A stretch of DNA of 64,000 nucleotides, from NCBI GenBank assembly GCA_963783235.1, contig CAWAMN010000001.1, forward strand, positions 1,550,001 to 1,614,000, given 5' to 3'. This stretch comes from Thiohalomonas sp963783235. GTDB taxonomy: Bacteria > Pseudomonadota > Gammaproteobacteria > Thiohalomonadales > Thiohalomonadaceae. The notes beneath the pieces were generated by a model. The model was not told where the DNA came from. It saw only the letters and a program-made list of their open reading frames with translations, and ran no database searches. A program made the position numbers and the translations under genes. Within the stretch, counting starts at the first letter, position 1. Each line of letters opens with the position of its first letter. Shown one piece after another: positions 51,066 through 60,412 of the stretch.

Positions 51066-51746
51066 TCAGCCTCCGCGGTTATGGGCCTGGCGCTGCAACA
51101 GGGTGGTGAACTCCTCGAGGAAGGCGTCGAAACGACTCTCAAGGCGATCCAGGTCGTTGCTGTAGCGGTTATAGGCGATCACCGCCGGAATAGCGGCGAA
51201 CAGACCCATGGCGGTCGCGATCAGCGCCTCGGCGATCCCTGGAGCCACCATCGAAAGCGTAGCGTGCTGGGCCGTTCCCAACGCCCTGAAAGAATTCATG
51301 ATCCCCCAGACGGTCCCGAAAAGCCCCACATAGGGGCTGGTGGAACCGACCGTGGCGAGGAAGGCCAGATTACCTTCCAGACGGTCTATTTCCCGGCGCA
51401 GCGTCACCCGCATGGACCGCTGAGCACCCTCGACGATGAATTCGGGTTCGACGCCCTGTTTGCGCAATCGGGCGAATTCGGCGAAACCGGCCTCGAACAG
51501 GGCCGATGCGCCACTCAGCTCATCGCGGCGCTTGACGATCTGCTTGTAGAGCTCGACCAAGTCGATGCCGGACCAGAAGCGTTTCTCAAAGGTCACCGCC
51601 TCCGTCCAGGCCCCGCGCAGCATCTGCCACTTGCGATAGATCAGCGCCCAGGAGACGAGCGAGGCGATCAACAGCAGCAGCATCACCAATTGCACCAGCA
51701 GGCTGGCGTTGGCGAACAGGCTGATTATGGACATATCAGTGTTCAT
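51066..51746 (-). CDS. tolQ: TolQ, proton-channel subunit
   Basis: 226 residues. Three membrane helices, with the conserved TVGSTSPYVGLFGTVWGIMN and AEALIATAMGLFAAIPAVIAYN segments of the MotA/TolQ/ExbB family. Upstream neighbour in the same direction is ybgC, the usual first gene of tol operons. Confidence 0.96.
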   Translation of the reverse strand: MNTDMSIISLFANASLLVQLVMLLLLIASLVSWALIYRKWQMLRGAWTEAVTFEKRFWSGIDLVELYKQIVKRRDELSGASALFEAGFAEFARLRKQGVEPEFIVEGAQRSMRVTLRREIDRLEGNLAFLATVGSTSPYVGLFGTVWGIMNSFRALGTAQHATLSMVAPGIAEALIATAMGLFAAIPAVIAYNRYSNDLDRLESRFDAFLEEFTTLLQRQAHNRGG

Positions 51747-51788
51747 GTTCAGCTCGTCCTGTCTTCCTCAATTCTCTAAATGGCCGTT

Positions 51789-52193
51789 TCAGGCGCCGAC
51801 CGCCAGGCGCTCCAGGACAGGTTGGGGGATCCGTCGTGGTTTCATTGCCCGGGCATCGATGCTGACGATAATCACATGGCCCCGGCACAGGACTTCAGTA
51901 CCGCGCCTGACTTCCTGGTAAAACTCCAAGGATACGCCCCTTTGTCCCACCGGTTCAGCGCTCACCAAGAGCCGGTCGTTAAAAACCGCCGGGCGCAGGT
52001 AATCCACCTTGACCGAACGCACCGCAAACAGAATTCCCTCCTCGTCCCGCAGCACATCCTGCTCAAAGCCCAAATCGCGCAGCCATTCGGTGCGTGCGCG
52101 CTCCATGAATTTGAGGTAATTGGCGTAATACACCACGCCGCCGGCATCGGTATCCTCGTAGTAAACCCGTACCGGCAGGACGAATTCACTCAT
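51789..52193 (-). CDS. ybgC: YbgC-family acyl-CoA thioesterase
   Basis: 134 residues from MSEFVLPVRVYYEDTDAGGV (ATG 52193), hot-dog fold, active-site D in EDTDAGGVVYYANYL. Hydrolyses acyl-CoA and is regularly the first gene of tol-pal operons. Its start overlaps the ruvB stop by 8 bp, so ruvB and ybgC are translationally linked. Confidence 0.94.
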   Translation of the reverse strand: MSEFVLPVRVYYEDTDAGGVVYYANYLKFMERARTEWLRDLGFEQDVLRDEEGILFAVRSVKVDYLRPAVFNDRLLVSAEPVGQRGVSLEFYQEVRRGTEVLCRGHVIIVSIDARAMKPRRIPQPVLERLAVGA

Positions 52194-53253
52194 CGTCCGA
52201 CTCACTCTGACCAAACAGCGCCAAATCACGCTGGCGCTGCGCTTCGGCGTGACGCGGCGGTGTCAGACCGAAATGCAGATAGGCGCTGGAGGTGGCGACG
52301 CGCCCGCGGGGGGTACGCATTAAAAAGCCCTGCTGAATCAGGAAGGGCTCCAGTACATCCTCGATAGTCCCCCGCTCCTCGCCGATCGCGGCCGCCACGT
52401 TGTCCAGCCCCACCGGGCCACCATCAAACTTGTCGATAATGGCGAGCAACAGCTTGCGGTCGAGCATATCGAAACCGTTGACGTCCACGTCCAGCATGTC
52501 CAGGGCGAGGGTGGCCACTTCATCGGTGATCCGGCCGTCCGATTTCACCTCTGCATAGTCCCGCACACGTCGCAACAGACGGTTGGCGATGCGCGGCGTG
52601 CCACGGGAGCGGCGGGCGATTTCCAGGGCGCCGCTGCCATCGATGGCGACCTCCAGGATCTCCGCCGAGCGCGAGACAATCGATTCAAGCTCCTGCGCAT
52701 TATAGAACTCGAGGCGCTGGACGATACCGAAGCGATCACGGAGCGGAGATGTCAGAAGTCCGGCGCGAGTGGTTGCGCCTATCAAGGTAAACGGCGGCAG
52801 GTCCAGTTTGATAGAGCGCGCCGCCGGTCCCTCGCCAATCATGATATCGATTTGATAGTCCTCCATCGCCGGGTAGAGGACCTCCTCCACCACCGGAGAG
52901 AGGCGATGGATCTCATCGACGAAGAGAACGTCGTGCGGTTCCAGATTGGTAAGCAGCGCCGCCAGGTCGCCGGGCTTCTCCAGCACCGGCCCCGAGGTCT
53001 GGCGCACGTTGACCCCGAGCTCATTGGCGATGATGTGCGCCAAGGTGGTCTTGCCCAGGCCGGGCGGACCGAACAGCAGAACATGATCCAGCGCCTCGCT
53101 CCGTCCCCTGGCGGCATGGATGAAGATCTCCATCTGCTCCCGAACCGCCTGCTGACCCACATATTCGGCCAGTCGCTTTGGCCGAATGGCCCGGTCCTGG
53201 ACCTCCTCCACGCCCTGCGGAGCGCCGGCGATGAGTCGATCGGTCTCGATCAT
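52186..53253 (-). CDS. ruvB: Holliday junction branch-migration ATPase RuvB
   Basis: 355 residues. Walker A GPPGLGKTTLAHI, Walker B VDEIHRLSPVVEE, sensor GATTRAGLLTSPLRDRFG, and C-terminal winged helix (IQQGFLMRTPRGRVAT). It is the hexameric motor that drives branch migration with RuvA. Part of ruvC-ruvA-ruvB, all leftward. Confidence 0.97.
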   Translation of the reverse strand: MIETDRLIAGAPQGVEEVQDRAIRPKRLAEYVGQQAVREQMEIFIHAARGRSEALDHVLLFGPPGLGKTTLAHIIANELGVNVRQTSGPVLEKPGDLAALLTNLEPHDVLFVDEIHRLSPVVEEVLYPAMEDYQIDIMIGEGPAARSIKLDLPPFTLIGATTRAGLLTSPLRDRFGIVQRLEFYNAQELESIVSRSAEILEVAIDGSGALEIARRSRGTPRIANRLLRRVRDYAEVKSDGRITDEVATLALDMLDVDVNGFDMLDRKLLLAIIDKFDGGPVGLDNVAAAIGEERGTIEDVLEPFLIQQGFLMRTPRGRVATSSAYLHFGLTPPRHAEAQRQRDLALFGQSESDDE

Positions 53254-53323
53254 GCGGAACCGCCTCCAAGGCCTCGGCGCAAAGACCCGGCAGCCTTCCC
53301 GCCCTTGGCTGTTTGCTTTGATG

Positions 53324-53938
53324 TCATTTCGAGACGGCCTGCTTCAATGCCGCGCGGATAATGGCCTCCGAGTCAAGGCCATCGGTTTCCAGCCTGGAAA
53401 TCAGCCGGCTGGCCTCCTGGGGCTTGTAGCCGAGGGAAACCAGGGCGGCGATGGCATCCTTGACGTCGCCCCCACCGGCTGGGGCCGGGACGGCGCCCGC
53501 GGGGGCTTCGATACTGATATTGCCCGATAGTTGCCAGTCGCTGAGGCGGTCGCGCATCTCCACGATGAGTCGCTCGGCGGTTTTCTTGCCGACACCGGGC
53601 AGTCGTACCAGCGAGGCGGTGTCATCGTCCTGAATGCAGCGGGCGAACTCATCGGCGGTGATGCCGGAGAGGATGGTGAGGGCCAGCTTGGCCCCGACGC
53701 CATTGACCTTGATGAGTGTTCGGAACAGGCGCCGCTCGGTCTCGGTTGCAAACCCGAACAGCAGGTGGGCGTCATCGCGCACCACCAGATGGGTGTAAAG
53801 CACAACCTCTTTACCCAAAGGCGGCAGCTGGTAAAAGGTGCTCATGGGCGCTTCGACTTCGTAGCCGACACCGCTCACGTCCACCAGCAGTTGCGGCGGC
53901 TGTTTCTCGGCCAGCAGACCGCGCAGGCGCCCGATCAT
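53324..53938 (-). CDS. ruvA: Holliday junction DNA-binding protein RuvA
   Basis: 204 residues from MIGRLRGLLAEKQPPQLLVD (ATG 53938). OB-fold domain, double helix-hairpin-helix (FRTLIKVNGVGAKLALTILS and LVRLPGVGKKTAERLIVEMR), and C-terminal domain III that contacts RuvB. Start overlaps the ruvC stop (ATGA). Confidence 0.96.
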   Translation of the reverse strand: MIGRLRGLLAEKQPPQLLVDVSGVGYEVEAPMSTFYQLPPLGKEVVLYTHLVVRDDAHLLFGFATETERRLFRTLIKVNGVGAKLALTILSGITADEFARCIQDDDTASLVRLPGVGKKTAERLIVEMRDRLSDWQLSGNISIEAPAGAVPAPAGGGDVKDAIAALVSLGYKPQEASRLISRLETDGLDSEAIIRAALKQAVSK

Positions 53939-54450
53939 CGCCGCCGCCCCACAGCCGATGCCGCCCGGCCGTGAATTCGCCCCAGGGTCTGGTCGGTGTG
54001 CAGGTGACAAAGGGCCACGGCCAGTGCGTCGGCGGCGTCCTCCTGGGGGGTGCCGGGGAGTTTCAGCAATGCCTGAACCATGTGCTGTATCTGGGCTTTG
54101 GCGGCATTGCCCTTGCCCACTGTCGCCTGCTTGACTTCGGCCGGTGTGTATTCACTCACTTTCAATCCTTCCGCCATCACGGCGCAGAGGGCCGCCCCGC
54201 GGGCCTGGCCCAGCTTGAGGGCCGAATCGGGATTTTTGTGCATAAAAACCCGTTCGATGGCTACCTCTTCGGGCCGGTAAATGGCAACAACATCGCGCAC
54301 CGAGTCGAAGATCACCTTGAGCCGCTCGGCGAACTCACCGTTACCGGTGCGGATACAGCCGCTCTCCACATAGGTGACGCGGCCTTCTGACCGCTCGATG
54401 ATACCGAAACCGGTGATGCGCGAGCCGGGATCGATTCCTAAGATGCGCAT
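53935..54450 (-). CDS. ruvC: Holliday junction resolvase RuvC
   Basis: 171 residues. RNase H-like nuclease: D7 in ILGIDPGSRITGFG, second acidic residue in EEVAIERVFMHKN, and DAADALAVALCH at the end. It cuts the junction held by RuvAB. First gene of ruvCAB. Confidence 0.96.
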   Translation of the reverse strand: MRILGIDPGSRITGFGIIERSEGRVTYVESGCIRTGNGEFAERLKVIFDSVRDVVAIYRPEEVAIERVFMHKNPDSALKLGQARGAALCAVMAEGLKVSEYTPAEVKQATVGKGNAAKAQIQHMVQALLKLPGTPQEDAADALAVALCHLHTDQTLGRIHGRAASAVGRRR

Positions 54451-54468
54451 GCGCTAATCCAGTGGCCA

Positions 54469-54617
54469 GGTGCGAGTGGCGAGTGGCGAGGAGAATCCTC
54501 GCGAACCGCAGATCTAGAACTCATACACCCCCTCACTACCAGACAAGTGTTCCGAAATCGAGACCACCAAAGGGCACCCCGTGGGTGCCCTTTAACTCGC
54601 ACCTAGCCACTCGCTAC
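54469..54617. repeat. intergenic repeat and hairpin between yebC and ruvC
   Basis: Contains GTGCGAGTGGCGAGTGGCGAG (about 54470) and a partly complementary CTCGCACCTAGCCACTCGC (about 54596), i.e. an imperfect inverted repeat pair of a low-complexity family. Inside lies a perfect hairpin AAAGGGCACCC/GGGTGCCCTTT with a CGT loop (54569-54593), which may act as terminator for yebC although its T-run is only three bases. Confidence 0.5.
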
Positions 54618-55360
54618 TGTAACTGCTCCATTACCTCGTCGGAGAAGTCGGCATTGCTGTAGACGTTCTGGACATCGTCCAGATCTTCCAGGGTGTCCAC
54701 CAGCCGCAGCACCTTTTCCGCATCGTCGAGTTCAAGATCGACCGTGGTCGCGGGCTGCTGTGTTACATCACCCATCTGCGGCTCCAGCCCGGCTTTGAGC
54801 ATCGCCTCTTTGACGTTCAGGAACTCCTCGGGCGTGGTCACCACGTCGATGGAACCATCCTCGTTGGTGGCGACATCTTCGGCCCCGGCCTCAAGGGCCG
54901 CTTCCATCACCGCCTCTTCATCGGTCCCTTGCGGGAAGGTCAGGATCCCCTGTTTGGTGAACAGGTAAGCGACGGAGCCATCCGTTCCCAAATTACCGCC
55001 GGCCTTGGTGAAGGCGTGACGCACCTCGGAGACCGTACGGTTGCGGTTATCCGTCAGGCAATCCACCATGATGGCCACGCCGTTGGGACCGTAGCCCTCG
55101 TAGCGGACTTCCTCGTAATTCTCACCCTCCATGTCCCCCGAGCCACGTTTGATGGCCCGATCGATCGTATCCTTGGTCATGTTGTTGGACAGGGCGCTGT
55201 CGATCGCGGCGCGCAGGCGCGGATTGGCATCCGGATCGCCGCCGCCCGTCTTGGCCGCAACGGTGATCTCGCGGATCAGCTTGGTAAAGATCTTGCCACG
55301 CTTGGCGTCCTGGGCCGCCTTGCGGTGTTTGATATTGGCCCATTTGCTGTGTCCGGCCAT
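54614..55360 (-). CDS. yebC: YebC-family translation factor / transcriptional regulator
   Basis: 248 residues from MAGHSKWANIKHRKAAQDAK (ATG 55360), the invariant family start. Members help the ribosome pass proline stretches or regulate transcription. It lies upstream of ruvC as in many proteobacteria. Confidence 0.95.
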   Translation of the reverse strand: MAGHSKWANIKHRKAAQDAKRGKIFTKLIREITVAAKTGGGDPDANPRLRAAIDSALSNNMTKDTIDRAIKRGSGDMEGENYEEVRYEGYGPNGVAIMVDCLTDNRNRTVSEVRHAFTKAGGNLGTDGSVAYLFTKQGILTFPQGTDEEAVMEAALEAGAEDVATNEDGSIDVVTTPEEFLNVKEAMLKAGLEPQMGDVTQQPATTVDLELDDAEKVLRLVDTLEDLDDVQNVYSNADFSDEVMEQLQ

Positions 55361-55521
55361 GGCTACCTCGCATGCTTGAAATACGGGGAGTTTACCATTG
55401 CGGGCGATCCACGCGGAAGCCGGCCCGGGAGCGGCTTCCGCTCCGGGCACCAACTGCATAGCAACGGGCGAAGGTCTGTGCGTCGAATCGGCAGGAGTGT
55501 CAATCGGCCAACGGCGCCTCC

Positions 55522-55899
55522 TCAGTTCTCGTCGCTATCGGGGATCAGAATGACCGTTCGGTCCATCCCCCCCTCCTCCTGATAGAGCACTTCGTGTCCG
55601 CCGATGCGGATCAGATCACCGGAAATCAGGCGGTGGCGTTCGATACGAGTGCCATTGACAGTCGTCCCGTTGGTGCTGCCGAGATCCACCAGGTAGGGTT
55701 CGCGGTAGTCTTCCAGGTAGGGGCTCGCTTCCAGGATCACCTCCGCGTGGGCGCCGCTCACTGCCGGGTCGTCCAACTGCAAATGGTTGTCGGAACGGCG
55801 ACCTATGGTCAGCAAGGCTTTATCCATCGGATATTCGCGCAAAGTGACCCCGTCCAGCCGGACCACCAGACTGCGCCGCGGCTCGGCAAGGGGGCTCAT
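55522..55899 (-). CDS. FHA-domain protein, short
   Basis: 125 residues, one FHA domain: IGRRSDNHLQLDDPAVSGAH and DLGSTNGTTVNGTRI, which bind phosphothreonine. Its start overlaps the stop of the preceding FHA gene by 4 bp. Last of a four-gene kinase-phosphatase-FHA series; it is probably a reader of the kinase's phosphorylation. Confidence 0.92.
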   Translation of the reverse strand: MSPLAEPRRSLVVRLDGVTLREYPMDKALLTIGRRSDNHLQLDDPAVSGAHAEVILEASPYLEDYREPYLVDLGSTNGTTVNGTRIERHRLISGDLIRIGGHEVLYQEEGGMDRTVILIPDSDEN

Positions 55900-56495
55900 G
55901 CCGACTTCTCCCGGAATCGCAGCCGGGTGCCCGCGATGGTGATCTCGTCACCGTCCGTGAGCGCCGCACCCTCGCCCGCAACCGACACCCCGTTGACCTC
56001 AATCCCTCCCTCTCCCTTGCTCATGGGCAGCAGACTGTAGCCATCACCCTCACGCATCACCACCGCCACATCGCCGCCCGGCTTGCCGATCGTCGCCCGT
56101 CCGTTGCCGATATCGAGCACCTTCCCGACCTTGCCGCCACTGATCACCTCCAGCCGCGCCTGGCCGGCTGGCGAAGCGGGCAGTACGACGGTGGCGGTAT
56201 GGTCCTGAGCCTTCTCATCGATGTATTTCAGTTCGTGCTTGCCGATGCGGATGGCGTCGCCGTGCTTCAGGGCATGTTTGCTCACCTGAACGCCATTGAT
56301 AAAGGTGCCATTGGTGCTGTTCAGGTCGGTGACCGCCGGTTCACCGATCATCGACACCGCGGCATGCTCGGAACTCACGGTCTGGTCATCGAGATGGATA
56401 TCGTTGTCGGGACGACGCCCGATAGTGTGTCGCTGGGCGGTGAGCGCATACTCCCGGAGGCTAACGCCATCCAGCGTAATCACGAGTTTCGGCAT
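55896..56495 (-). CDS. FHA-domain protein, two FHA-like parts
   Basis: 199 residues. The first FHA domain is complete (IGRRPDNDIHLDDQTVSSEH, DLNSTNGTFINGVQV). Residues 110-195 form a second, degenerate FHA-like domain (VLDIGNGRATIGKPGGDVAV, IEVNGVSVAG) lacking the SxxH pattern. Between the PP2C phosphatase gene and the short FHA gene. Confidence 0.92.
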   Translation of the reverse strand: MPKLVITLDGVSLREYALTAQRHTIGRRPDNDIHLDDQTVSSEHAAVSMIGEPAVTDLNSTNGTFINGVQVSKHALKHGDAIRIGKHELKYIDEKAQDHTATVVLPASPAGQARLEVISGGKVGKVLDIGNGRATIGKPGGDVAVVMREGDGYSLLPMSKGEGGIEVNGVSVAGEGAALTDGDEITIAGTRLRFREKSA

Positions 56496-56528
56496 TTCTC
56501 GCTCCTATTGCGAAAGCCAACTGGGGTT

Positions 56529-57248
56529 CTAATCGACATCGGCCACCAGGACCGCAATGTTATCTTTACCGCCCGCCTGATTGGCAAGCTCCGTCAACGC
56601 CCGGGCGACGGTTTGCGGAGGGGCGGTGCGGCCCAGGCAGGCTGCCAGGCGCTCCTCTTCGACCAGGTCGGAAAGCCCGTCGGAGCACAGCAGCACGCGA
56701 TCGCCCCGTCGGCTGCCGTGGCTGGCGACTTCCACGCTGACCGTCGCCTGATACCCGACGGCCCGAGTGATCACGTTGCGGTGGGGCGAATGGCGCGCCT
56801 CTTCGGCGCTGAGCATGCCGCCGTCGACCAGTTCCTGTACCAGTGAGTGGTCGCGGGTGAGTTGCTTCAAACGGCCGTCCCGCAGGCGATAGAGACGGGA
56901 ATCCCCGACATGCGCCACCACCAGCCGCCGCGGTGTGAAGCGTGCCAGGACGACCGTCGCCCCCATGCCCTGGCGCTGCTCATCGGCCGTGGCTTCGGCG
57001 TGGACACGGCGATTGGCCTCGTCGACGGCCCGGCGCAACAGCCGCTTCATGTCATGGCTGGAACGGCCATAAAGCCTTTTTTTGACCGTCTCCACCACCA
57101 GGTGACTGGCCACTTCGCCGGCCTGGTGGCCCCCCATGCCATCGGCCACCAACGCCCAGCGCTGCTCCCTGTCCCACGCAACGGCATCCTCATTGCGCTC
57201 GCGACAGAGCCCCGGGTCGGTCATACCCCACATTCGCAGTCCGCTCAC
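56529..57248 (-). CDS. PP2C-family serine/threonine phosphatase
   Basis: 239 residues from the GTG at 57248 (GGAGG about 8 nt upstream), whose first bases overlap the kinase stop (GTGA). Metal-binding motifs RNEDAV, VADGMGGHQAGE, VAHVGDSRLYRL, LLCSDGLSD and GGKDNIAVLV are complete. It should reverse the phosphorylation by the adjacent kinase. Confidence 0.94.
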   Translation of the reverse strand: MSGLRMWGMTDPGLCRERNEDAVAWDREQRWALVADGMGGHQAGEVASHLVVETVKKRLYGRSSHDMKRLLRRAVDEANRRVHAEATADEQRQGMGATVVLARFTPRRLVVAHVGDSRLYRLRDGRLKQLTRDHSLVQELVDGGMLSAEEARHSPHRNVITRAVGYQATVSVEVASHGSRRGDRVLLCSDGLSDLVEEERLAACLGRTAPPQTVARALTELANQAGGKDNIAVLVADVD

Positions 57249-59560
57249 GCCGCCACCTCCATGGCTTCGCGCCGACAACGGCGCAGTGCTTCGGCCATGG
57301 TTTTGCCGCTCTGGTAGCGACGACCGACCTCCTTGTGCAGGGCCTTGTTGATCAGGCGGCCGACGCAAACCGGGAAGTCGCGATAGTTGCGGATGTCCGC
57401 ATGACGCTCTTTGGCGATGAGGTACATCAGGCTGGGCAGCGAGTCGGCCTTGAACGGCAGATCACCACTGAGCAACTGGAACAGGGTAACCCCGAGCGAG
57501 AACAGGTCGGAGCGGCCATCCAGCCGTTCCCCGACCACCTGCTCGGGCGACATATAGGAGGGGCTACCGAGGACAGTGCCGGTGCGCGTCTTGTTCGAGT
57601 CGGTCACACAGGCGACGCCGAAGTCGGTCACCTTGGCTACACCCTCATTGCGGTCGTAAATGATATTGGCCGGCTTGATGTCCCGGTGGATGACGCCCTG
57701 CTCATGGGCGTAATCGAGCGCCTCCGCGACCTGGATGCCGATGGCCATCACCTCATCCAATGGCAGCAGATTATCGGGTCGGCACCAATTGGCCAGGCTA
57801 TCGCCCTTGAGGTAGTCCATGGCAATATAGGCAAGGTCCTGCTCCTCGCCCACATCGTAGATGGTGACGATGTGGCGGTGGTTGAGCCGACCGGCGGTCT
57901 CCGCCTCGCGGAAGAAACGCTCGCGTACCGTAACCAGATCCGCCCCCTCGAACTCCTGGGACAGCGCCATGGTCTTGATTGCTACGGTTCGACCGATGCG
58001 GGGATCACGGCCGAGGTAGACCATGCCCATGGCGCCCCGGCCCAGTTCCCGCTCCAACTCGTAACGCCCGAGCGTGGGTCTGGCCAAACCGGCCGACTCC
58101 AGGATCAGTGTGCCGGAGGCGGTCGTTGAGCCCCCCTTGCCGAGCACCACCCGCTGCTCCGCCTCGCGGTTGCGCTGCAGCCGCTCTCCGACATCACGGA
58201 ACTCGGGGTTCGCCGACGCGATTTCGTTGAACACCTCGCCGGCCTTGGTGAAGTGCCGTCGCCGCTCGAAGTCGACCCCCAGGCCGTAAAGGCGTTCGAG
58301 AATGGCCTCATCGGACTCACAGCGCCGGTAGCGCTCGAAGGCGGCATCGAGCTGGCCCTGCGCCTGATAGGCCTCGGCGAGTAGCCGGTTGGCGGCGTTC
58401 AGGTCACTCCGCAGAGCGCCAACGCGTGCGTCCCGACGAGCCTTCAGCCATAGCAGCGGAGCACCCGTCAACACCGCCAGCCCGGGCATCAGCAGCGGCG
58501 TATAGATCCCCTTGAGCGTCAGGAGTCCGAATTCCGTGGTGAAGACCAGGACACTCCACAGCGCCAGGAGGAACGAGCCCGAAGTGACGCTCAGGCGCGG
58601 CAGCACGATCATCAACAGTACGCCGGCAAAGACAAAGGCCCCCGGATGGGCCCACAAGGTCCAGGGCGGCACCGTCCAGCCATCGCCGTTCAGCAGCGCC
58701 GCCACCAGCCGCGCCTCGGCCTCGAGCGGAGAGAGGCGCTGGCCGTCCGGCAGTTCCACCGGCTCGGCCTCTTCGGGCGCCATTGAACCAATCAGCACTG
58801 CGCGGTCATGCACATCGACCTTGCCGGCCAGCACATCGGCGGCCGCATACCGCGGCACTCGCACTTGCGGCAGGCGAGGGTAGTAGCGGAAGGCGAAATC
58901 GGTCCCGATCGGGAGGTCGAGGTGAATCGCCGACCGCCCCAAGACTTCGGGGCCCAGATCAGTATCGAGCGCGGCCGCTGCCAGTCGCAGGGCAAACCCC
59001 GGCAGCAGGTCATTGCGATAGGTGCGCACCAGCGGTACCCGGCCCGGGAGCGCCTCCGTGGGGAAATCGGCCGGTGCCACGGCGGCGCCTGCGGGTGAAC
59101 GCATATCCAGCCAGGCGATGGCCGGCGGTCGGCCGGAAAGCAGGCCAAAAGCGCGGGCAGGCAGCGGCGGAAGCGGCGCCTCTGCGGCCTTCCAACGCAC
59201 GACGTCCCCGGATAGCGGTGCGGGTTTTCGTTCGGAACGGGAACGGAATGCACCGGCATAGAGCAGCGGAAGGTCGGGCGCGGCATGAGGTAACGCGACC
59301 GGCGGAACAACGCCTATCGCCTTGGCCCCGGACAGGGCGTTCAGTAGCGCTGTATGCCGGGACGGTGCCAAGCCGGCAGCGTCCACCATTACGACACCCG
59401 TACTCCCCGGTGGCGGCGCAAAATGACCGGCAAACGCCAGCAGGCGAGCCTCCAGCGTCACCGCCATGGGGGTGGCGGCCAACAGCCAGAAGCCAATCAG
59501 CGTCAACAGACCGGGGAGCCAGCGCCGTATTCGTTCGGGGCGTTCGCCCATGGAGACCAT
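57245..59560 (-). CDS. CHASE2-domain transmembrane Ser/Thr kinase
   Basis: 771 residues. N-terminal membrane helix (about 14-34), an extracytoplasmic CHASE2 domain to about residue 305, three membrane helices (about 310-385), a TPR-like helical linker (about 390-460), and at the C-terminus a Hanks-type kinase with GRGAMGMVYLG, catalytic HRDIKPANII, DFGVA, and SPSYMSPEQ. It stands first in a leftward operon with PP2C and two FHA genes. Sensor input at the N-terminus with a C-terminal kinase is the reverse of PknB-type proteins. Confidence 0.94.
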   Translation of the reverse strand: MVSMGERPERIRRWLPGLLTLIGFWLLAATPMAVTLEARLLAFAGHFAPPPGSTGVVMVDAAGLAPSRHTALLNALSGAKAIGVVPPVALPHAAPDLPLLYAGAFRSRSERKPAPLSGDVVRWKAAEAPLPPLPARAFGLLSGRPPAIAWLDMRSPAGAAVAPADFPTEALPGRVPLVRTYRNDLLPGFALRLAAAALDTDLGPEVLGRSAIHLDLPIGTDFAFRYYPRLPQVRVPRYAAADVLAGKVDVHDRAVLIGSMAPEEAEPVELPDGQRLSPLEAEARLVAALLNGDGWTVPPWTLWAHPGAFVFAGVLLMIVLPRLSVTSGSFLLALWSVLVFTTEFGLLTLKGIYTPLLMPGLAVLTGAPLLWLKARRDARVGALRSDLNAANRLLAEAYQAQGQLDAAFERYRRCESDEAILERLYGLGVDFERRRHFTKAGEVFNEIASANPEFRDVGERLQRNREAEQRVVLGKGGSTTASGTLILESAGLARPTLGRYELERELGRGAMGMVYLGRDPRIGRTVAIKTMALSQEFEGADLVTVRERFFREAETAGRLNHRHIVTIYDVGEEQDLAYIAMDYLKGDSLANWCRPDNLLPLDEVMAIGIQVAEALDYAHEQGVIHRDIKPANIIYDRNEGVAKVTDFGVACVTDSNKTRTGTVLGSPSYMSPEQVVGERLDGRSDLFSLGVTLFQLLSGDLPFKADSLPSLMYLIAKERHADIRNYRDFPVCVGRLINKALHKEVGRRYQSGKTMAEALRRCRREAMEVAA

Positions 59561-59619
59561 CCGTGTTGGGAATCTAACCCCTTTTACACGACAGAATCAG
59601 AGCCGAACCATGACGCCGT

Positions 59620-60258
59620 TCAAGAAATCCCGGATTGGTGCCGGGAGAAATGACCATACTCCAGGAAGTGGCAGGTCTCGGTGGCGACGCTGGCGGCGGT
59701 CACCAGCCCCATATGGGAGACCGGCAACTCGATCTGGTCGGTGGCCTTCTCCAACCGGGTCTCCTCGACAGCGACCGTACCGTCGCTGCTGCCCGAAAGG
59801 CCTCCAAAAAATTGTCCGATGCCAAGCGGCAGGGTACCGGCAATCACGCCCAGTTCCCGCACGCCATCCCAGGGAGCCAATTCTTCGCAGAGGGCTTCCG
59901 CACTCAGCCCGAGTAGAAACCGGCCGAAACGGGCCCGGCGCAAGTGCCGCGCCACCGCGCTGGCGTTATGAGGAGTACCCAGCGTCACAATACGTCCGGG
60001 GCGCTGTTCGGGGAAATCCTGGAGCAGTTGACGGATGACCAGTCCGCCCAAGCTGTGGCCGACGAAATGCACCGTATTCCCGGCAACGCTCTTCAGTGAT
60101 CGGTTAAGGCGTGCCGCGTTGGCCGGAAGGTTGCGACGCAGAGAGCTGTAGTGGAATTGGTAGGGCTGCAGGCCGCAACGGGCCAGCCGCCAGCGCAGGA
60201 GGGTCATATCGGCCCCGGTCATCCACAGACCATGAACCAGAACGACCGATTCCTTCAT
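59620..60258 (-). CDS. alpha/beta hydrolase, lipase-like
   Basis: 212 residues from the ATG at 60258 (GGAG about 6 nt upstream). Nucleophile elbow GHSLGG (VHFVGHSLGGLVIRQLL), oxyanion segment VHGLW, aspartate in SSDGTVAVEE and histidine near the C-terminus. No signal peptide. Related to PGAP1/triacylglycerol-lipase-like hydrolases; the substrate is unknown. Confidence 0.88.
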   Translation of the reverse strand: MKESVVLVHGLWMTGADMTLLRWRLARCGLQPYQFHYSSLRRNLPANAARLNRSLKSVAGNTVHFVGHSLGGLVIRQLLQDFPEQRPGRIVTLGTPHNASAVARHLRRARFGRFLLGLSAEALCEELAPWDGVRELGVIAGTLPLGIGQFFGGLSGSSDGTVAVEETRLEKATDQIELPVSHMGLVTAASVATETCHFLEYGHFSRHQSGIS

Positions 60259-60269
60259 GTCTATCTCCA

Positions 60270-60404
60270 AACCACGGGGAACACGGGGCGCACGGGGCAA
60301 TGGGCGGGCAATTCCGGTTCGCTGAAGACTCAGGACGGCAGACGTTCCTTCCCACTCCGACTTCCGAACAGCTCTGCATCACAGAGCCCTTGTTCCCCGT
60401 GGTT
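60270..60404. repeat. inverted-repeat element, AACCACGGGGAACA ends
   Basis: A perfect 14-bp inverted repeat AACCACGGGGAACA / TGTTCCCCGTGGTT bounds 135 bp without a gene between nadA and the hydrolase gene. A similar pair, AACCACAGAGGGCAC-type, bounds the gap between aspS and nadA. It resembles non-coding interspersed repeats. Confidence 0.55.
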
Positions 60405-60412
60405 CAATCAGC

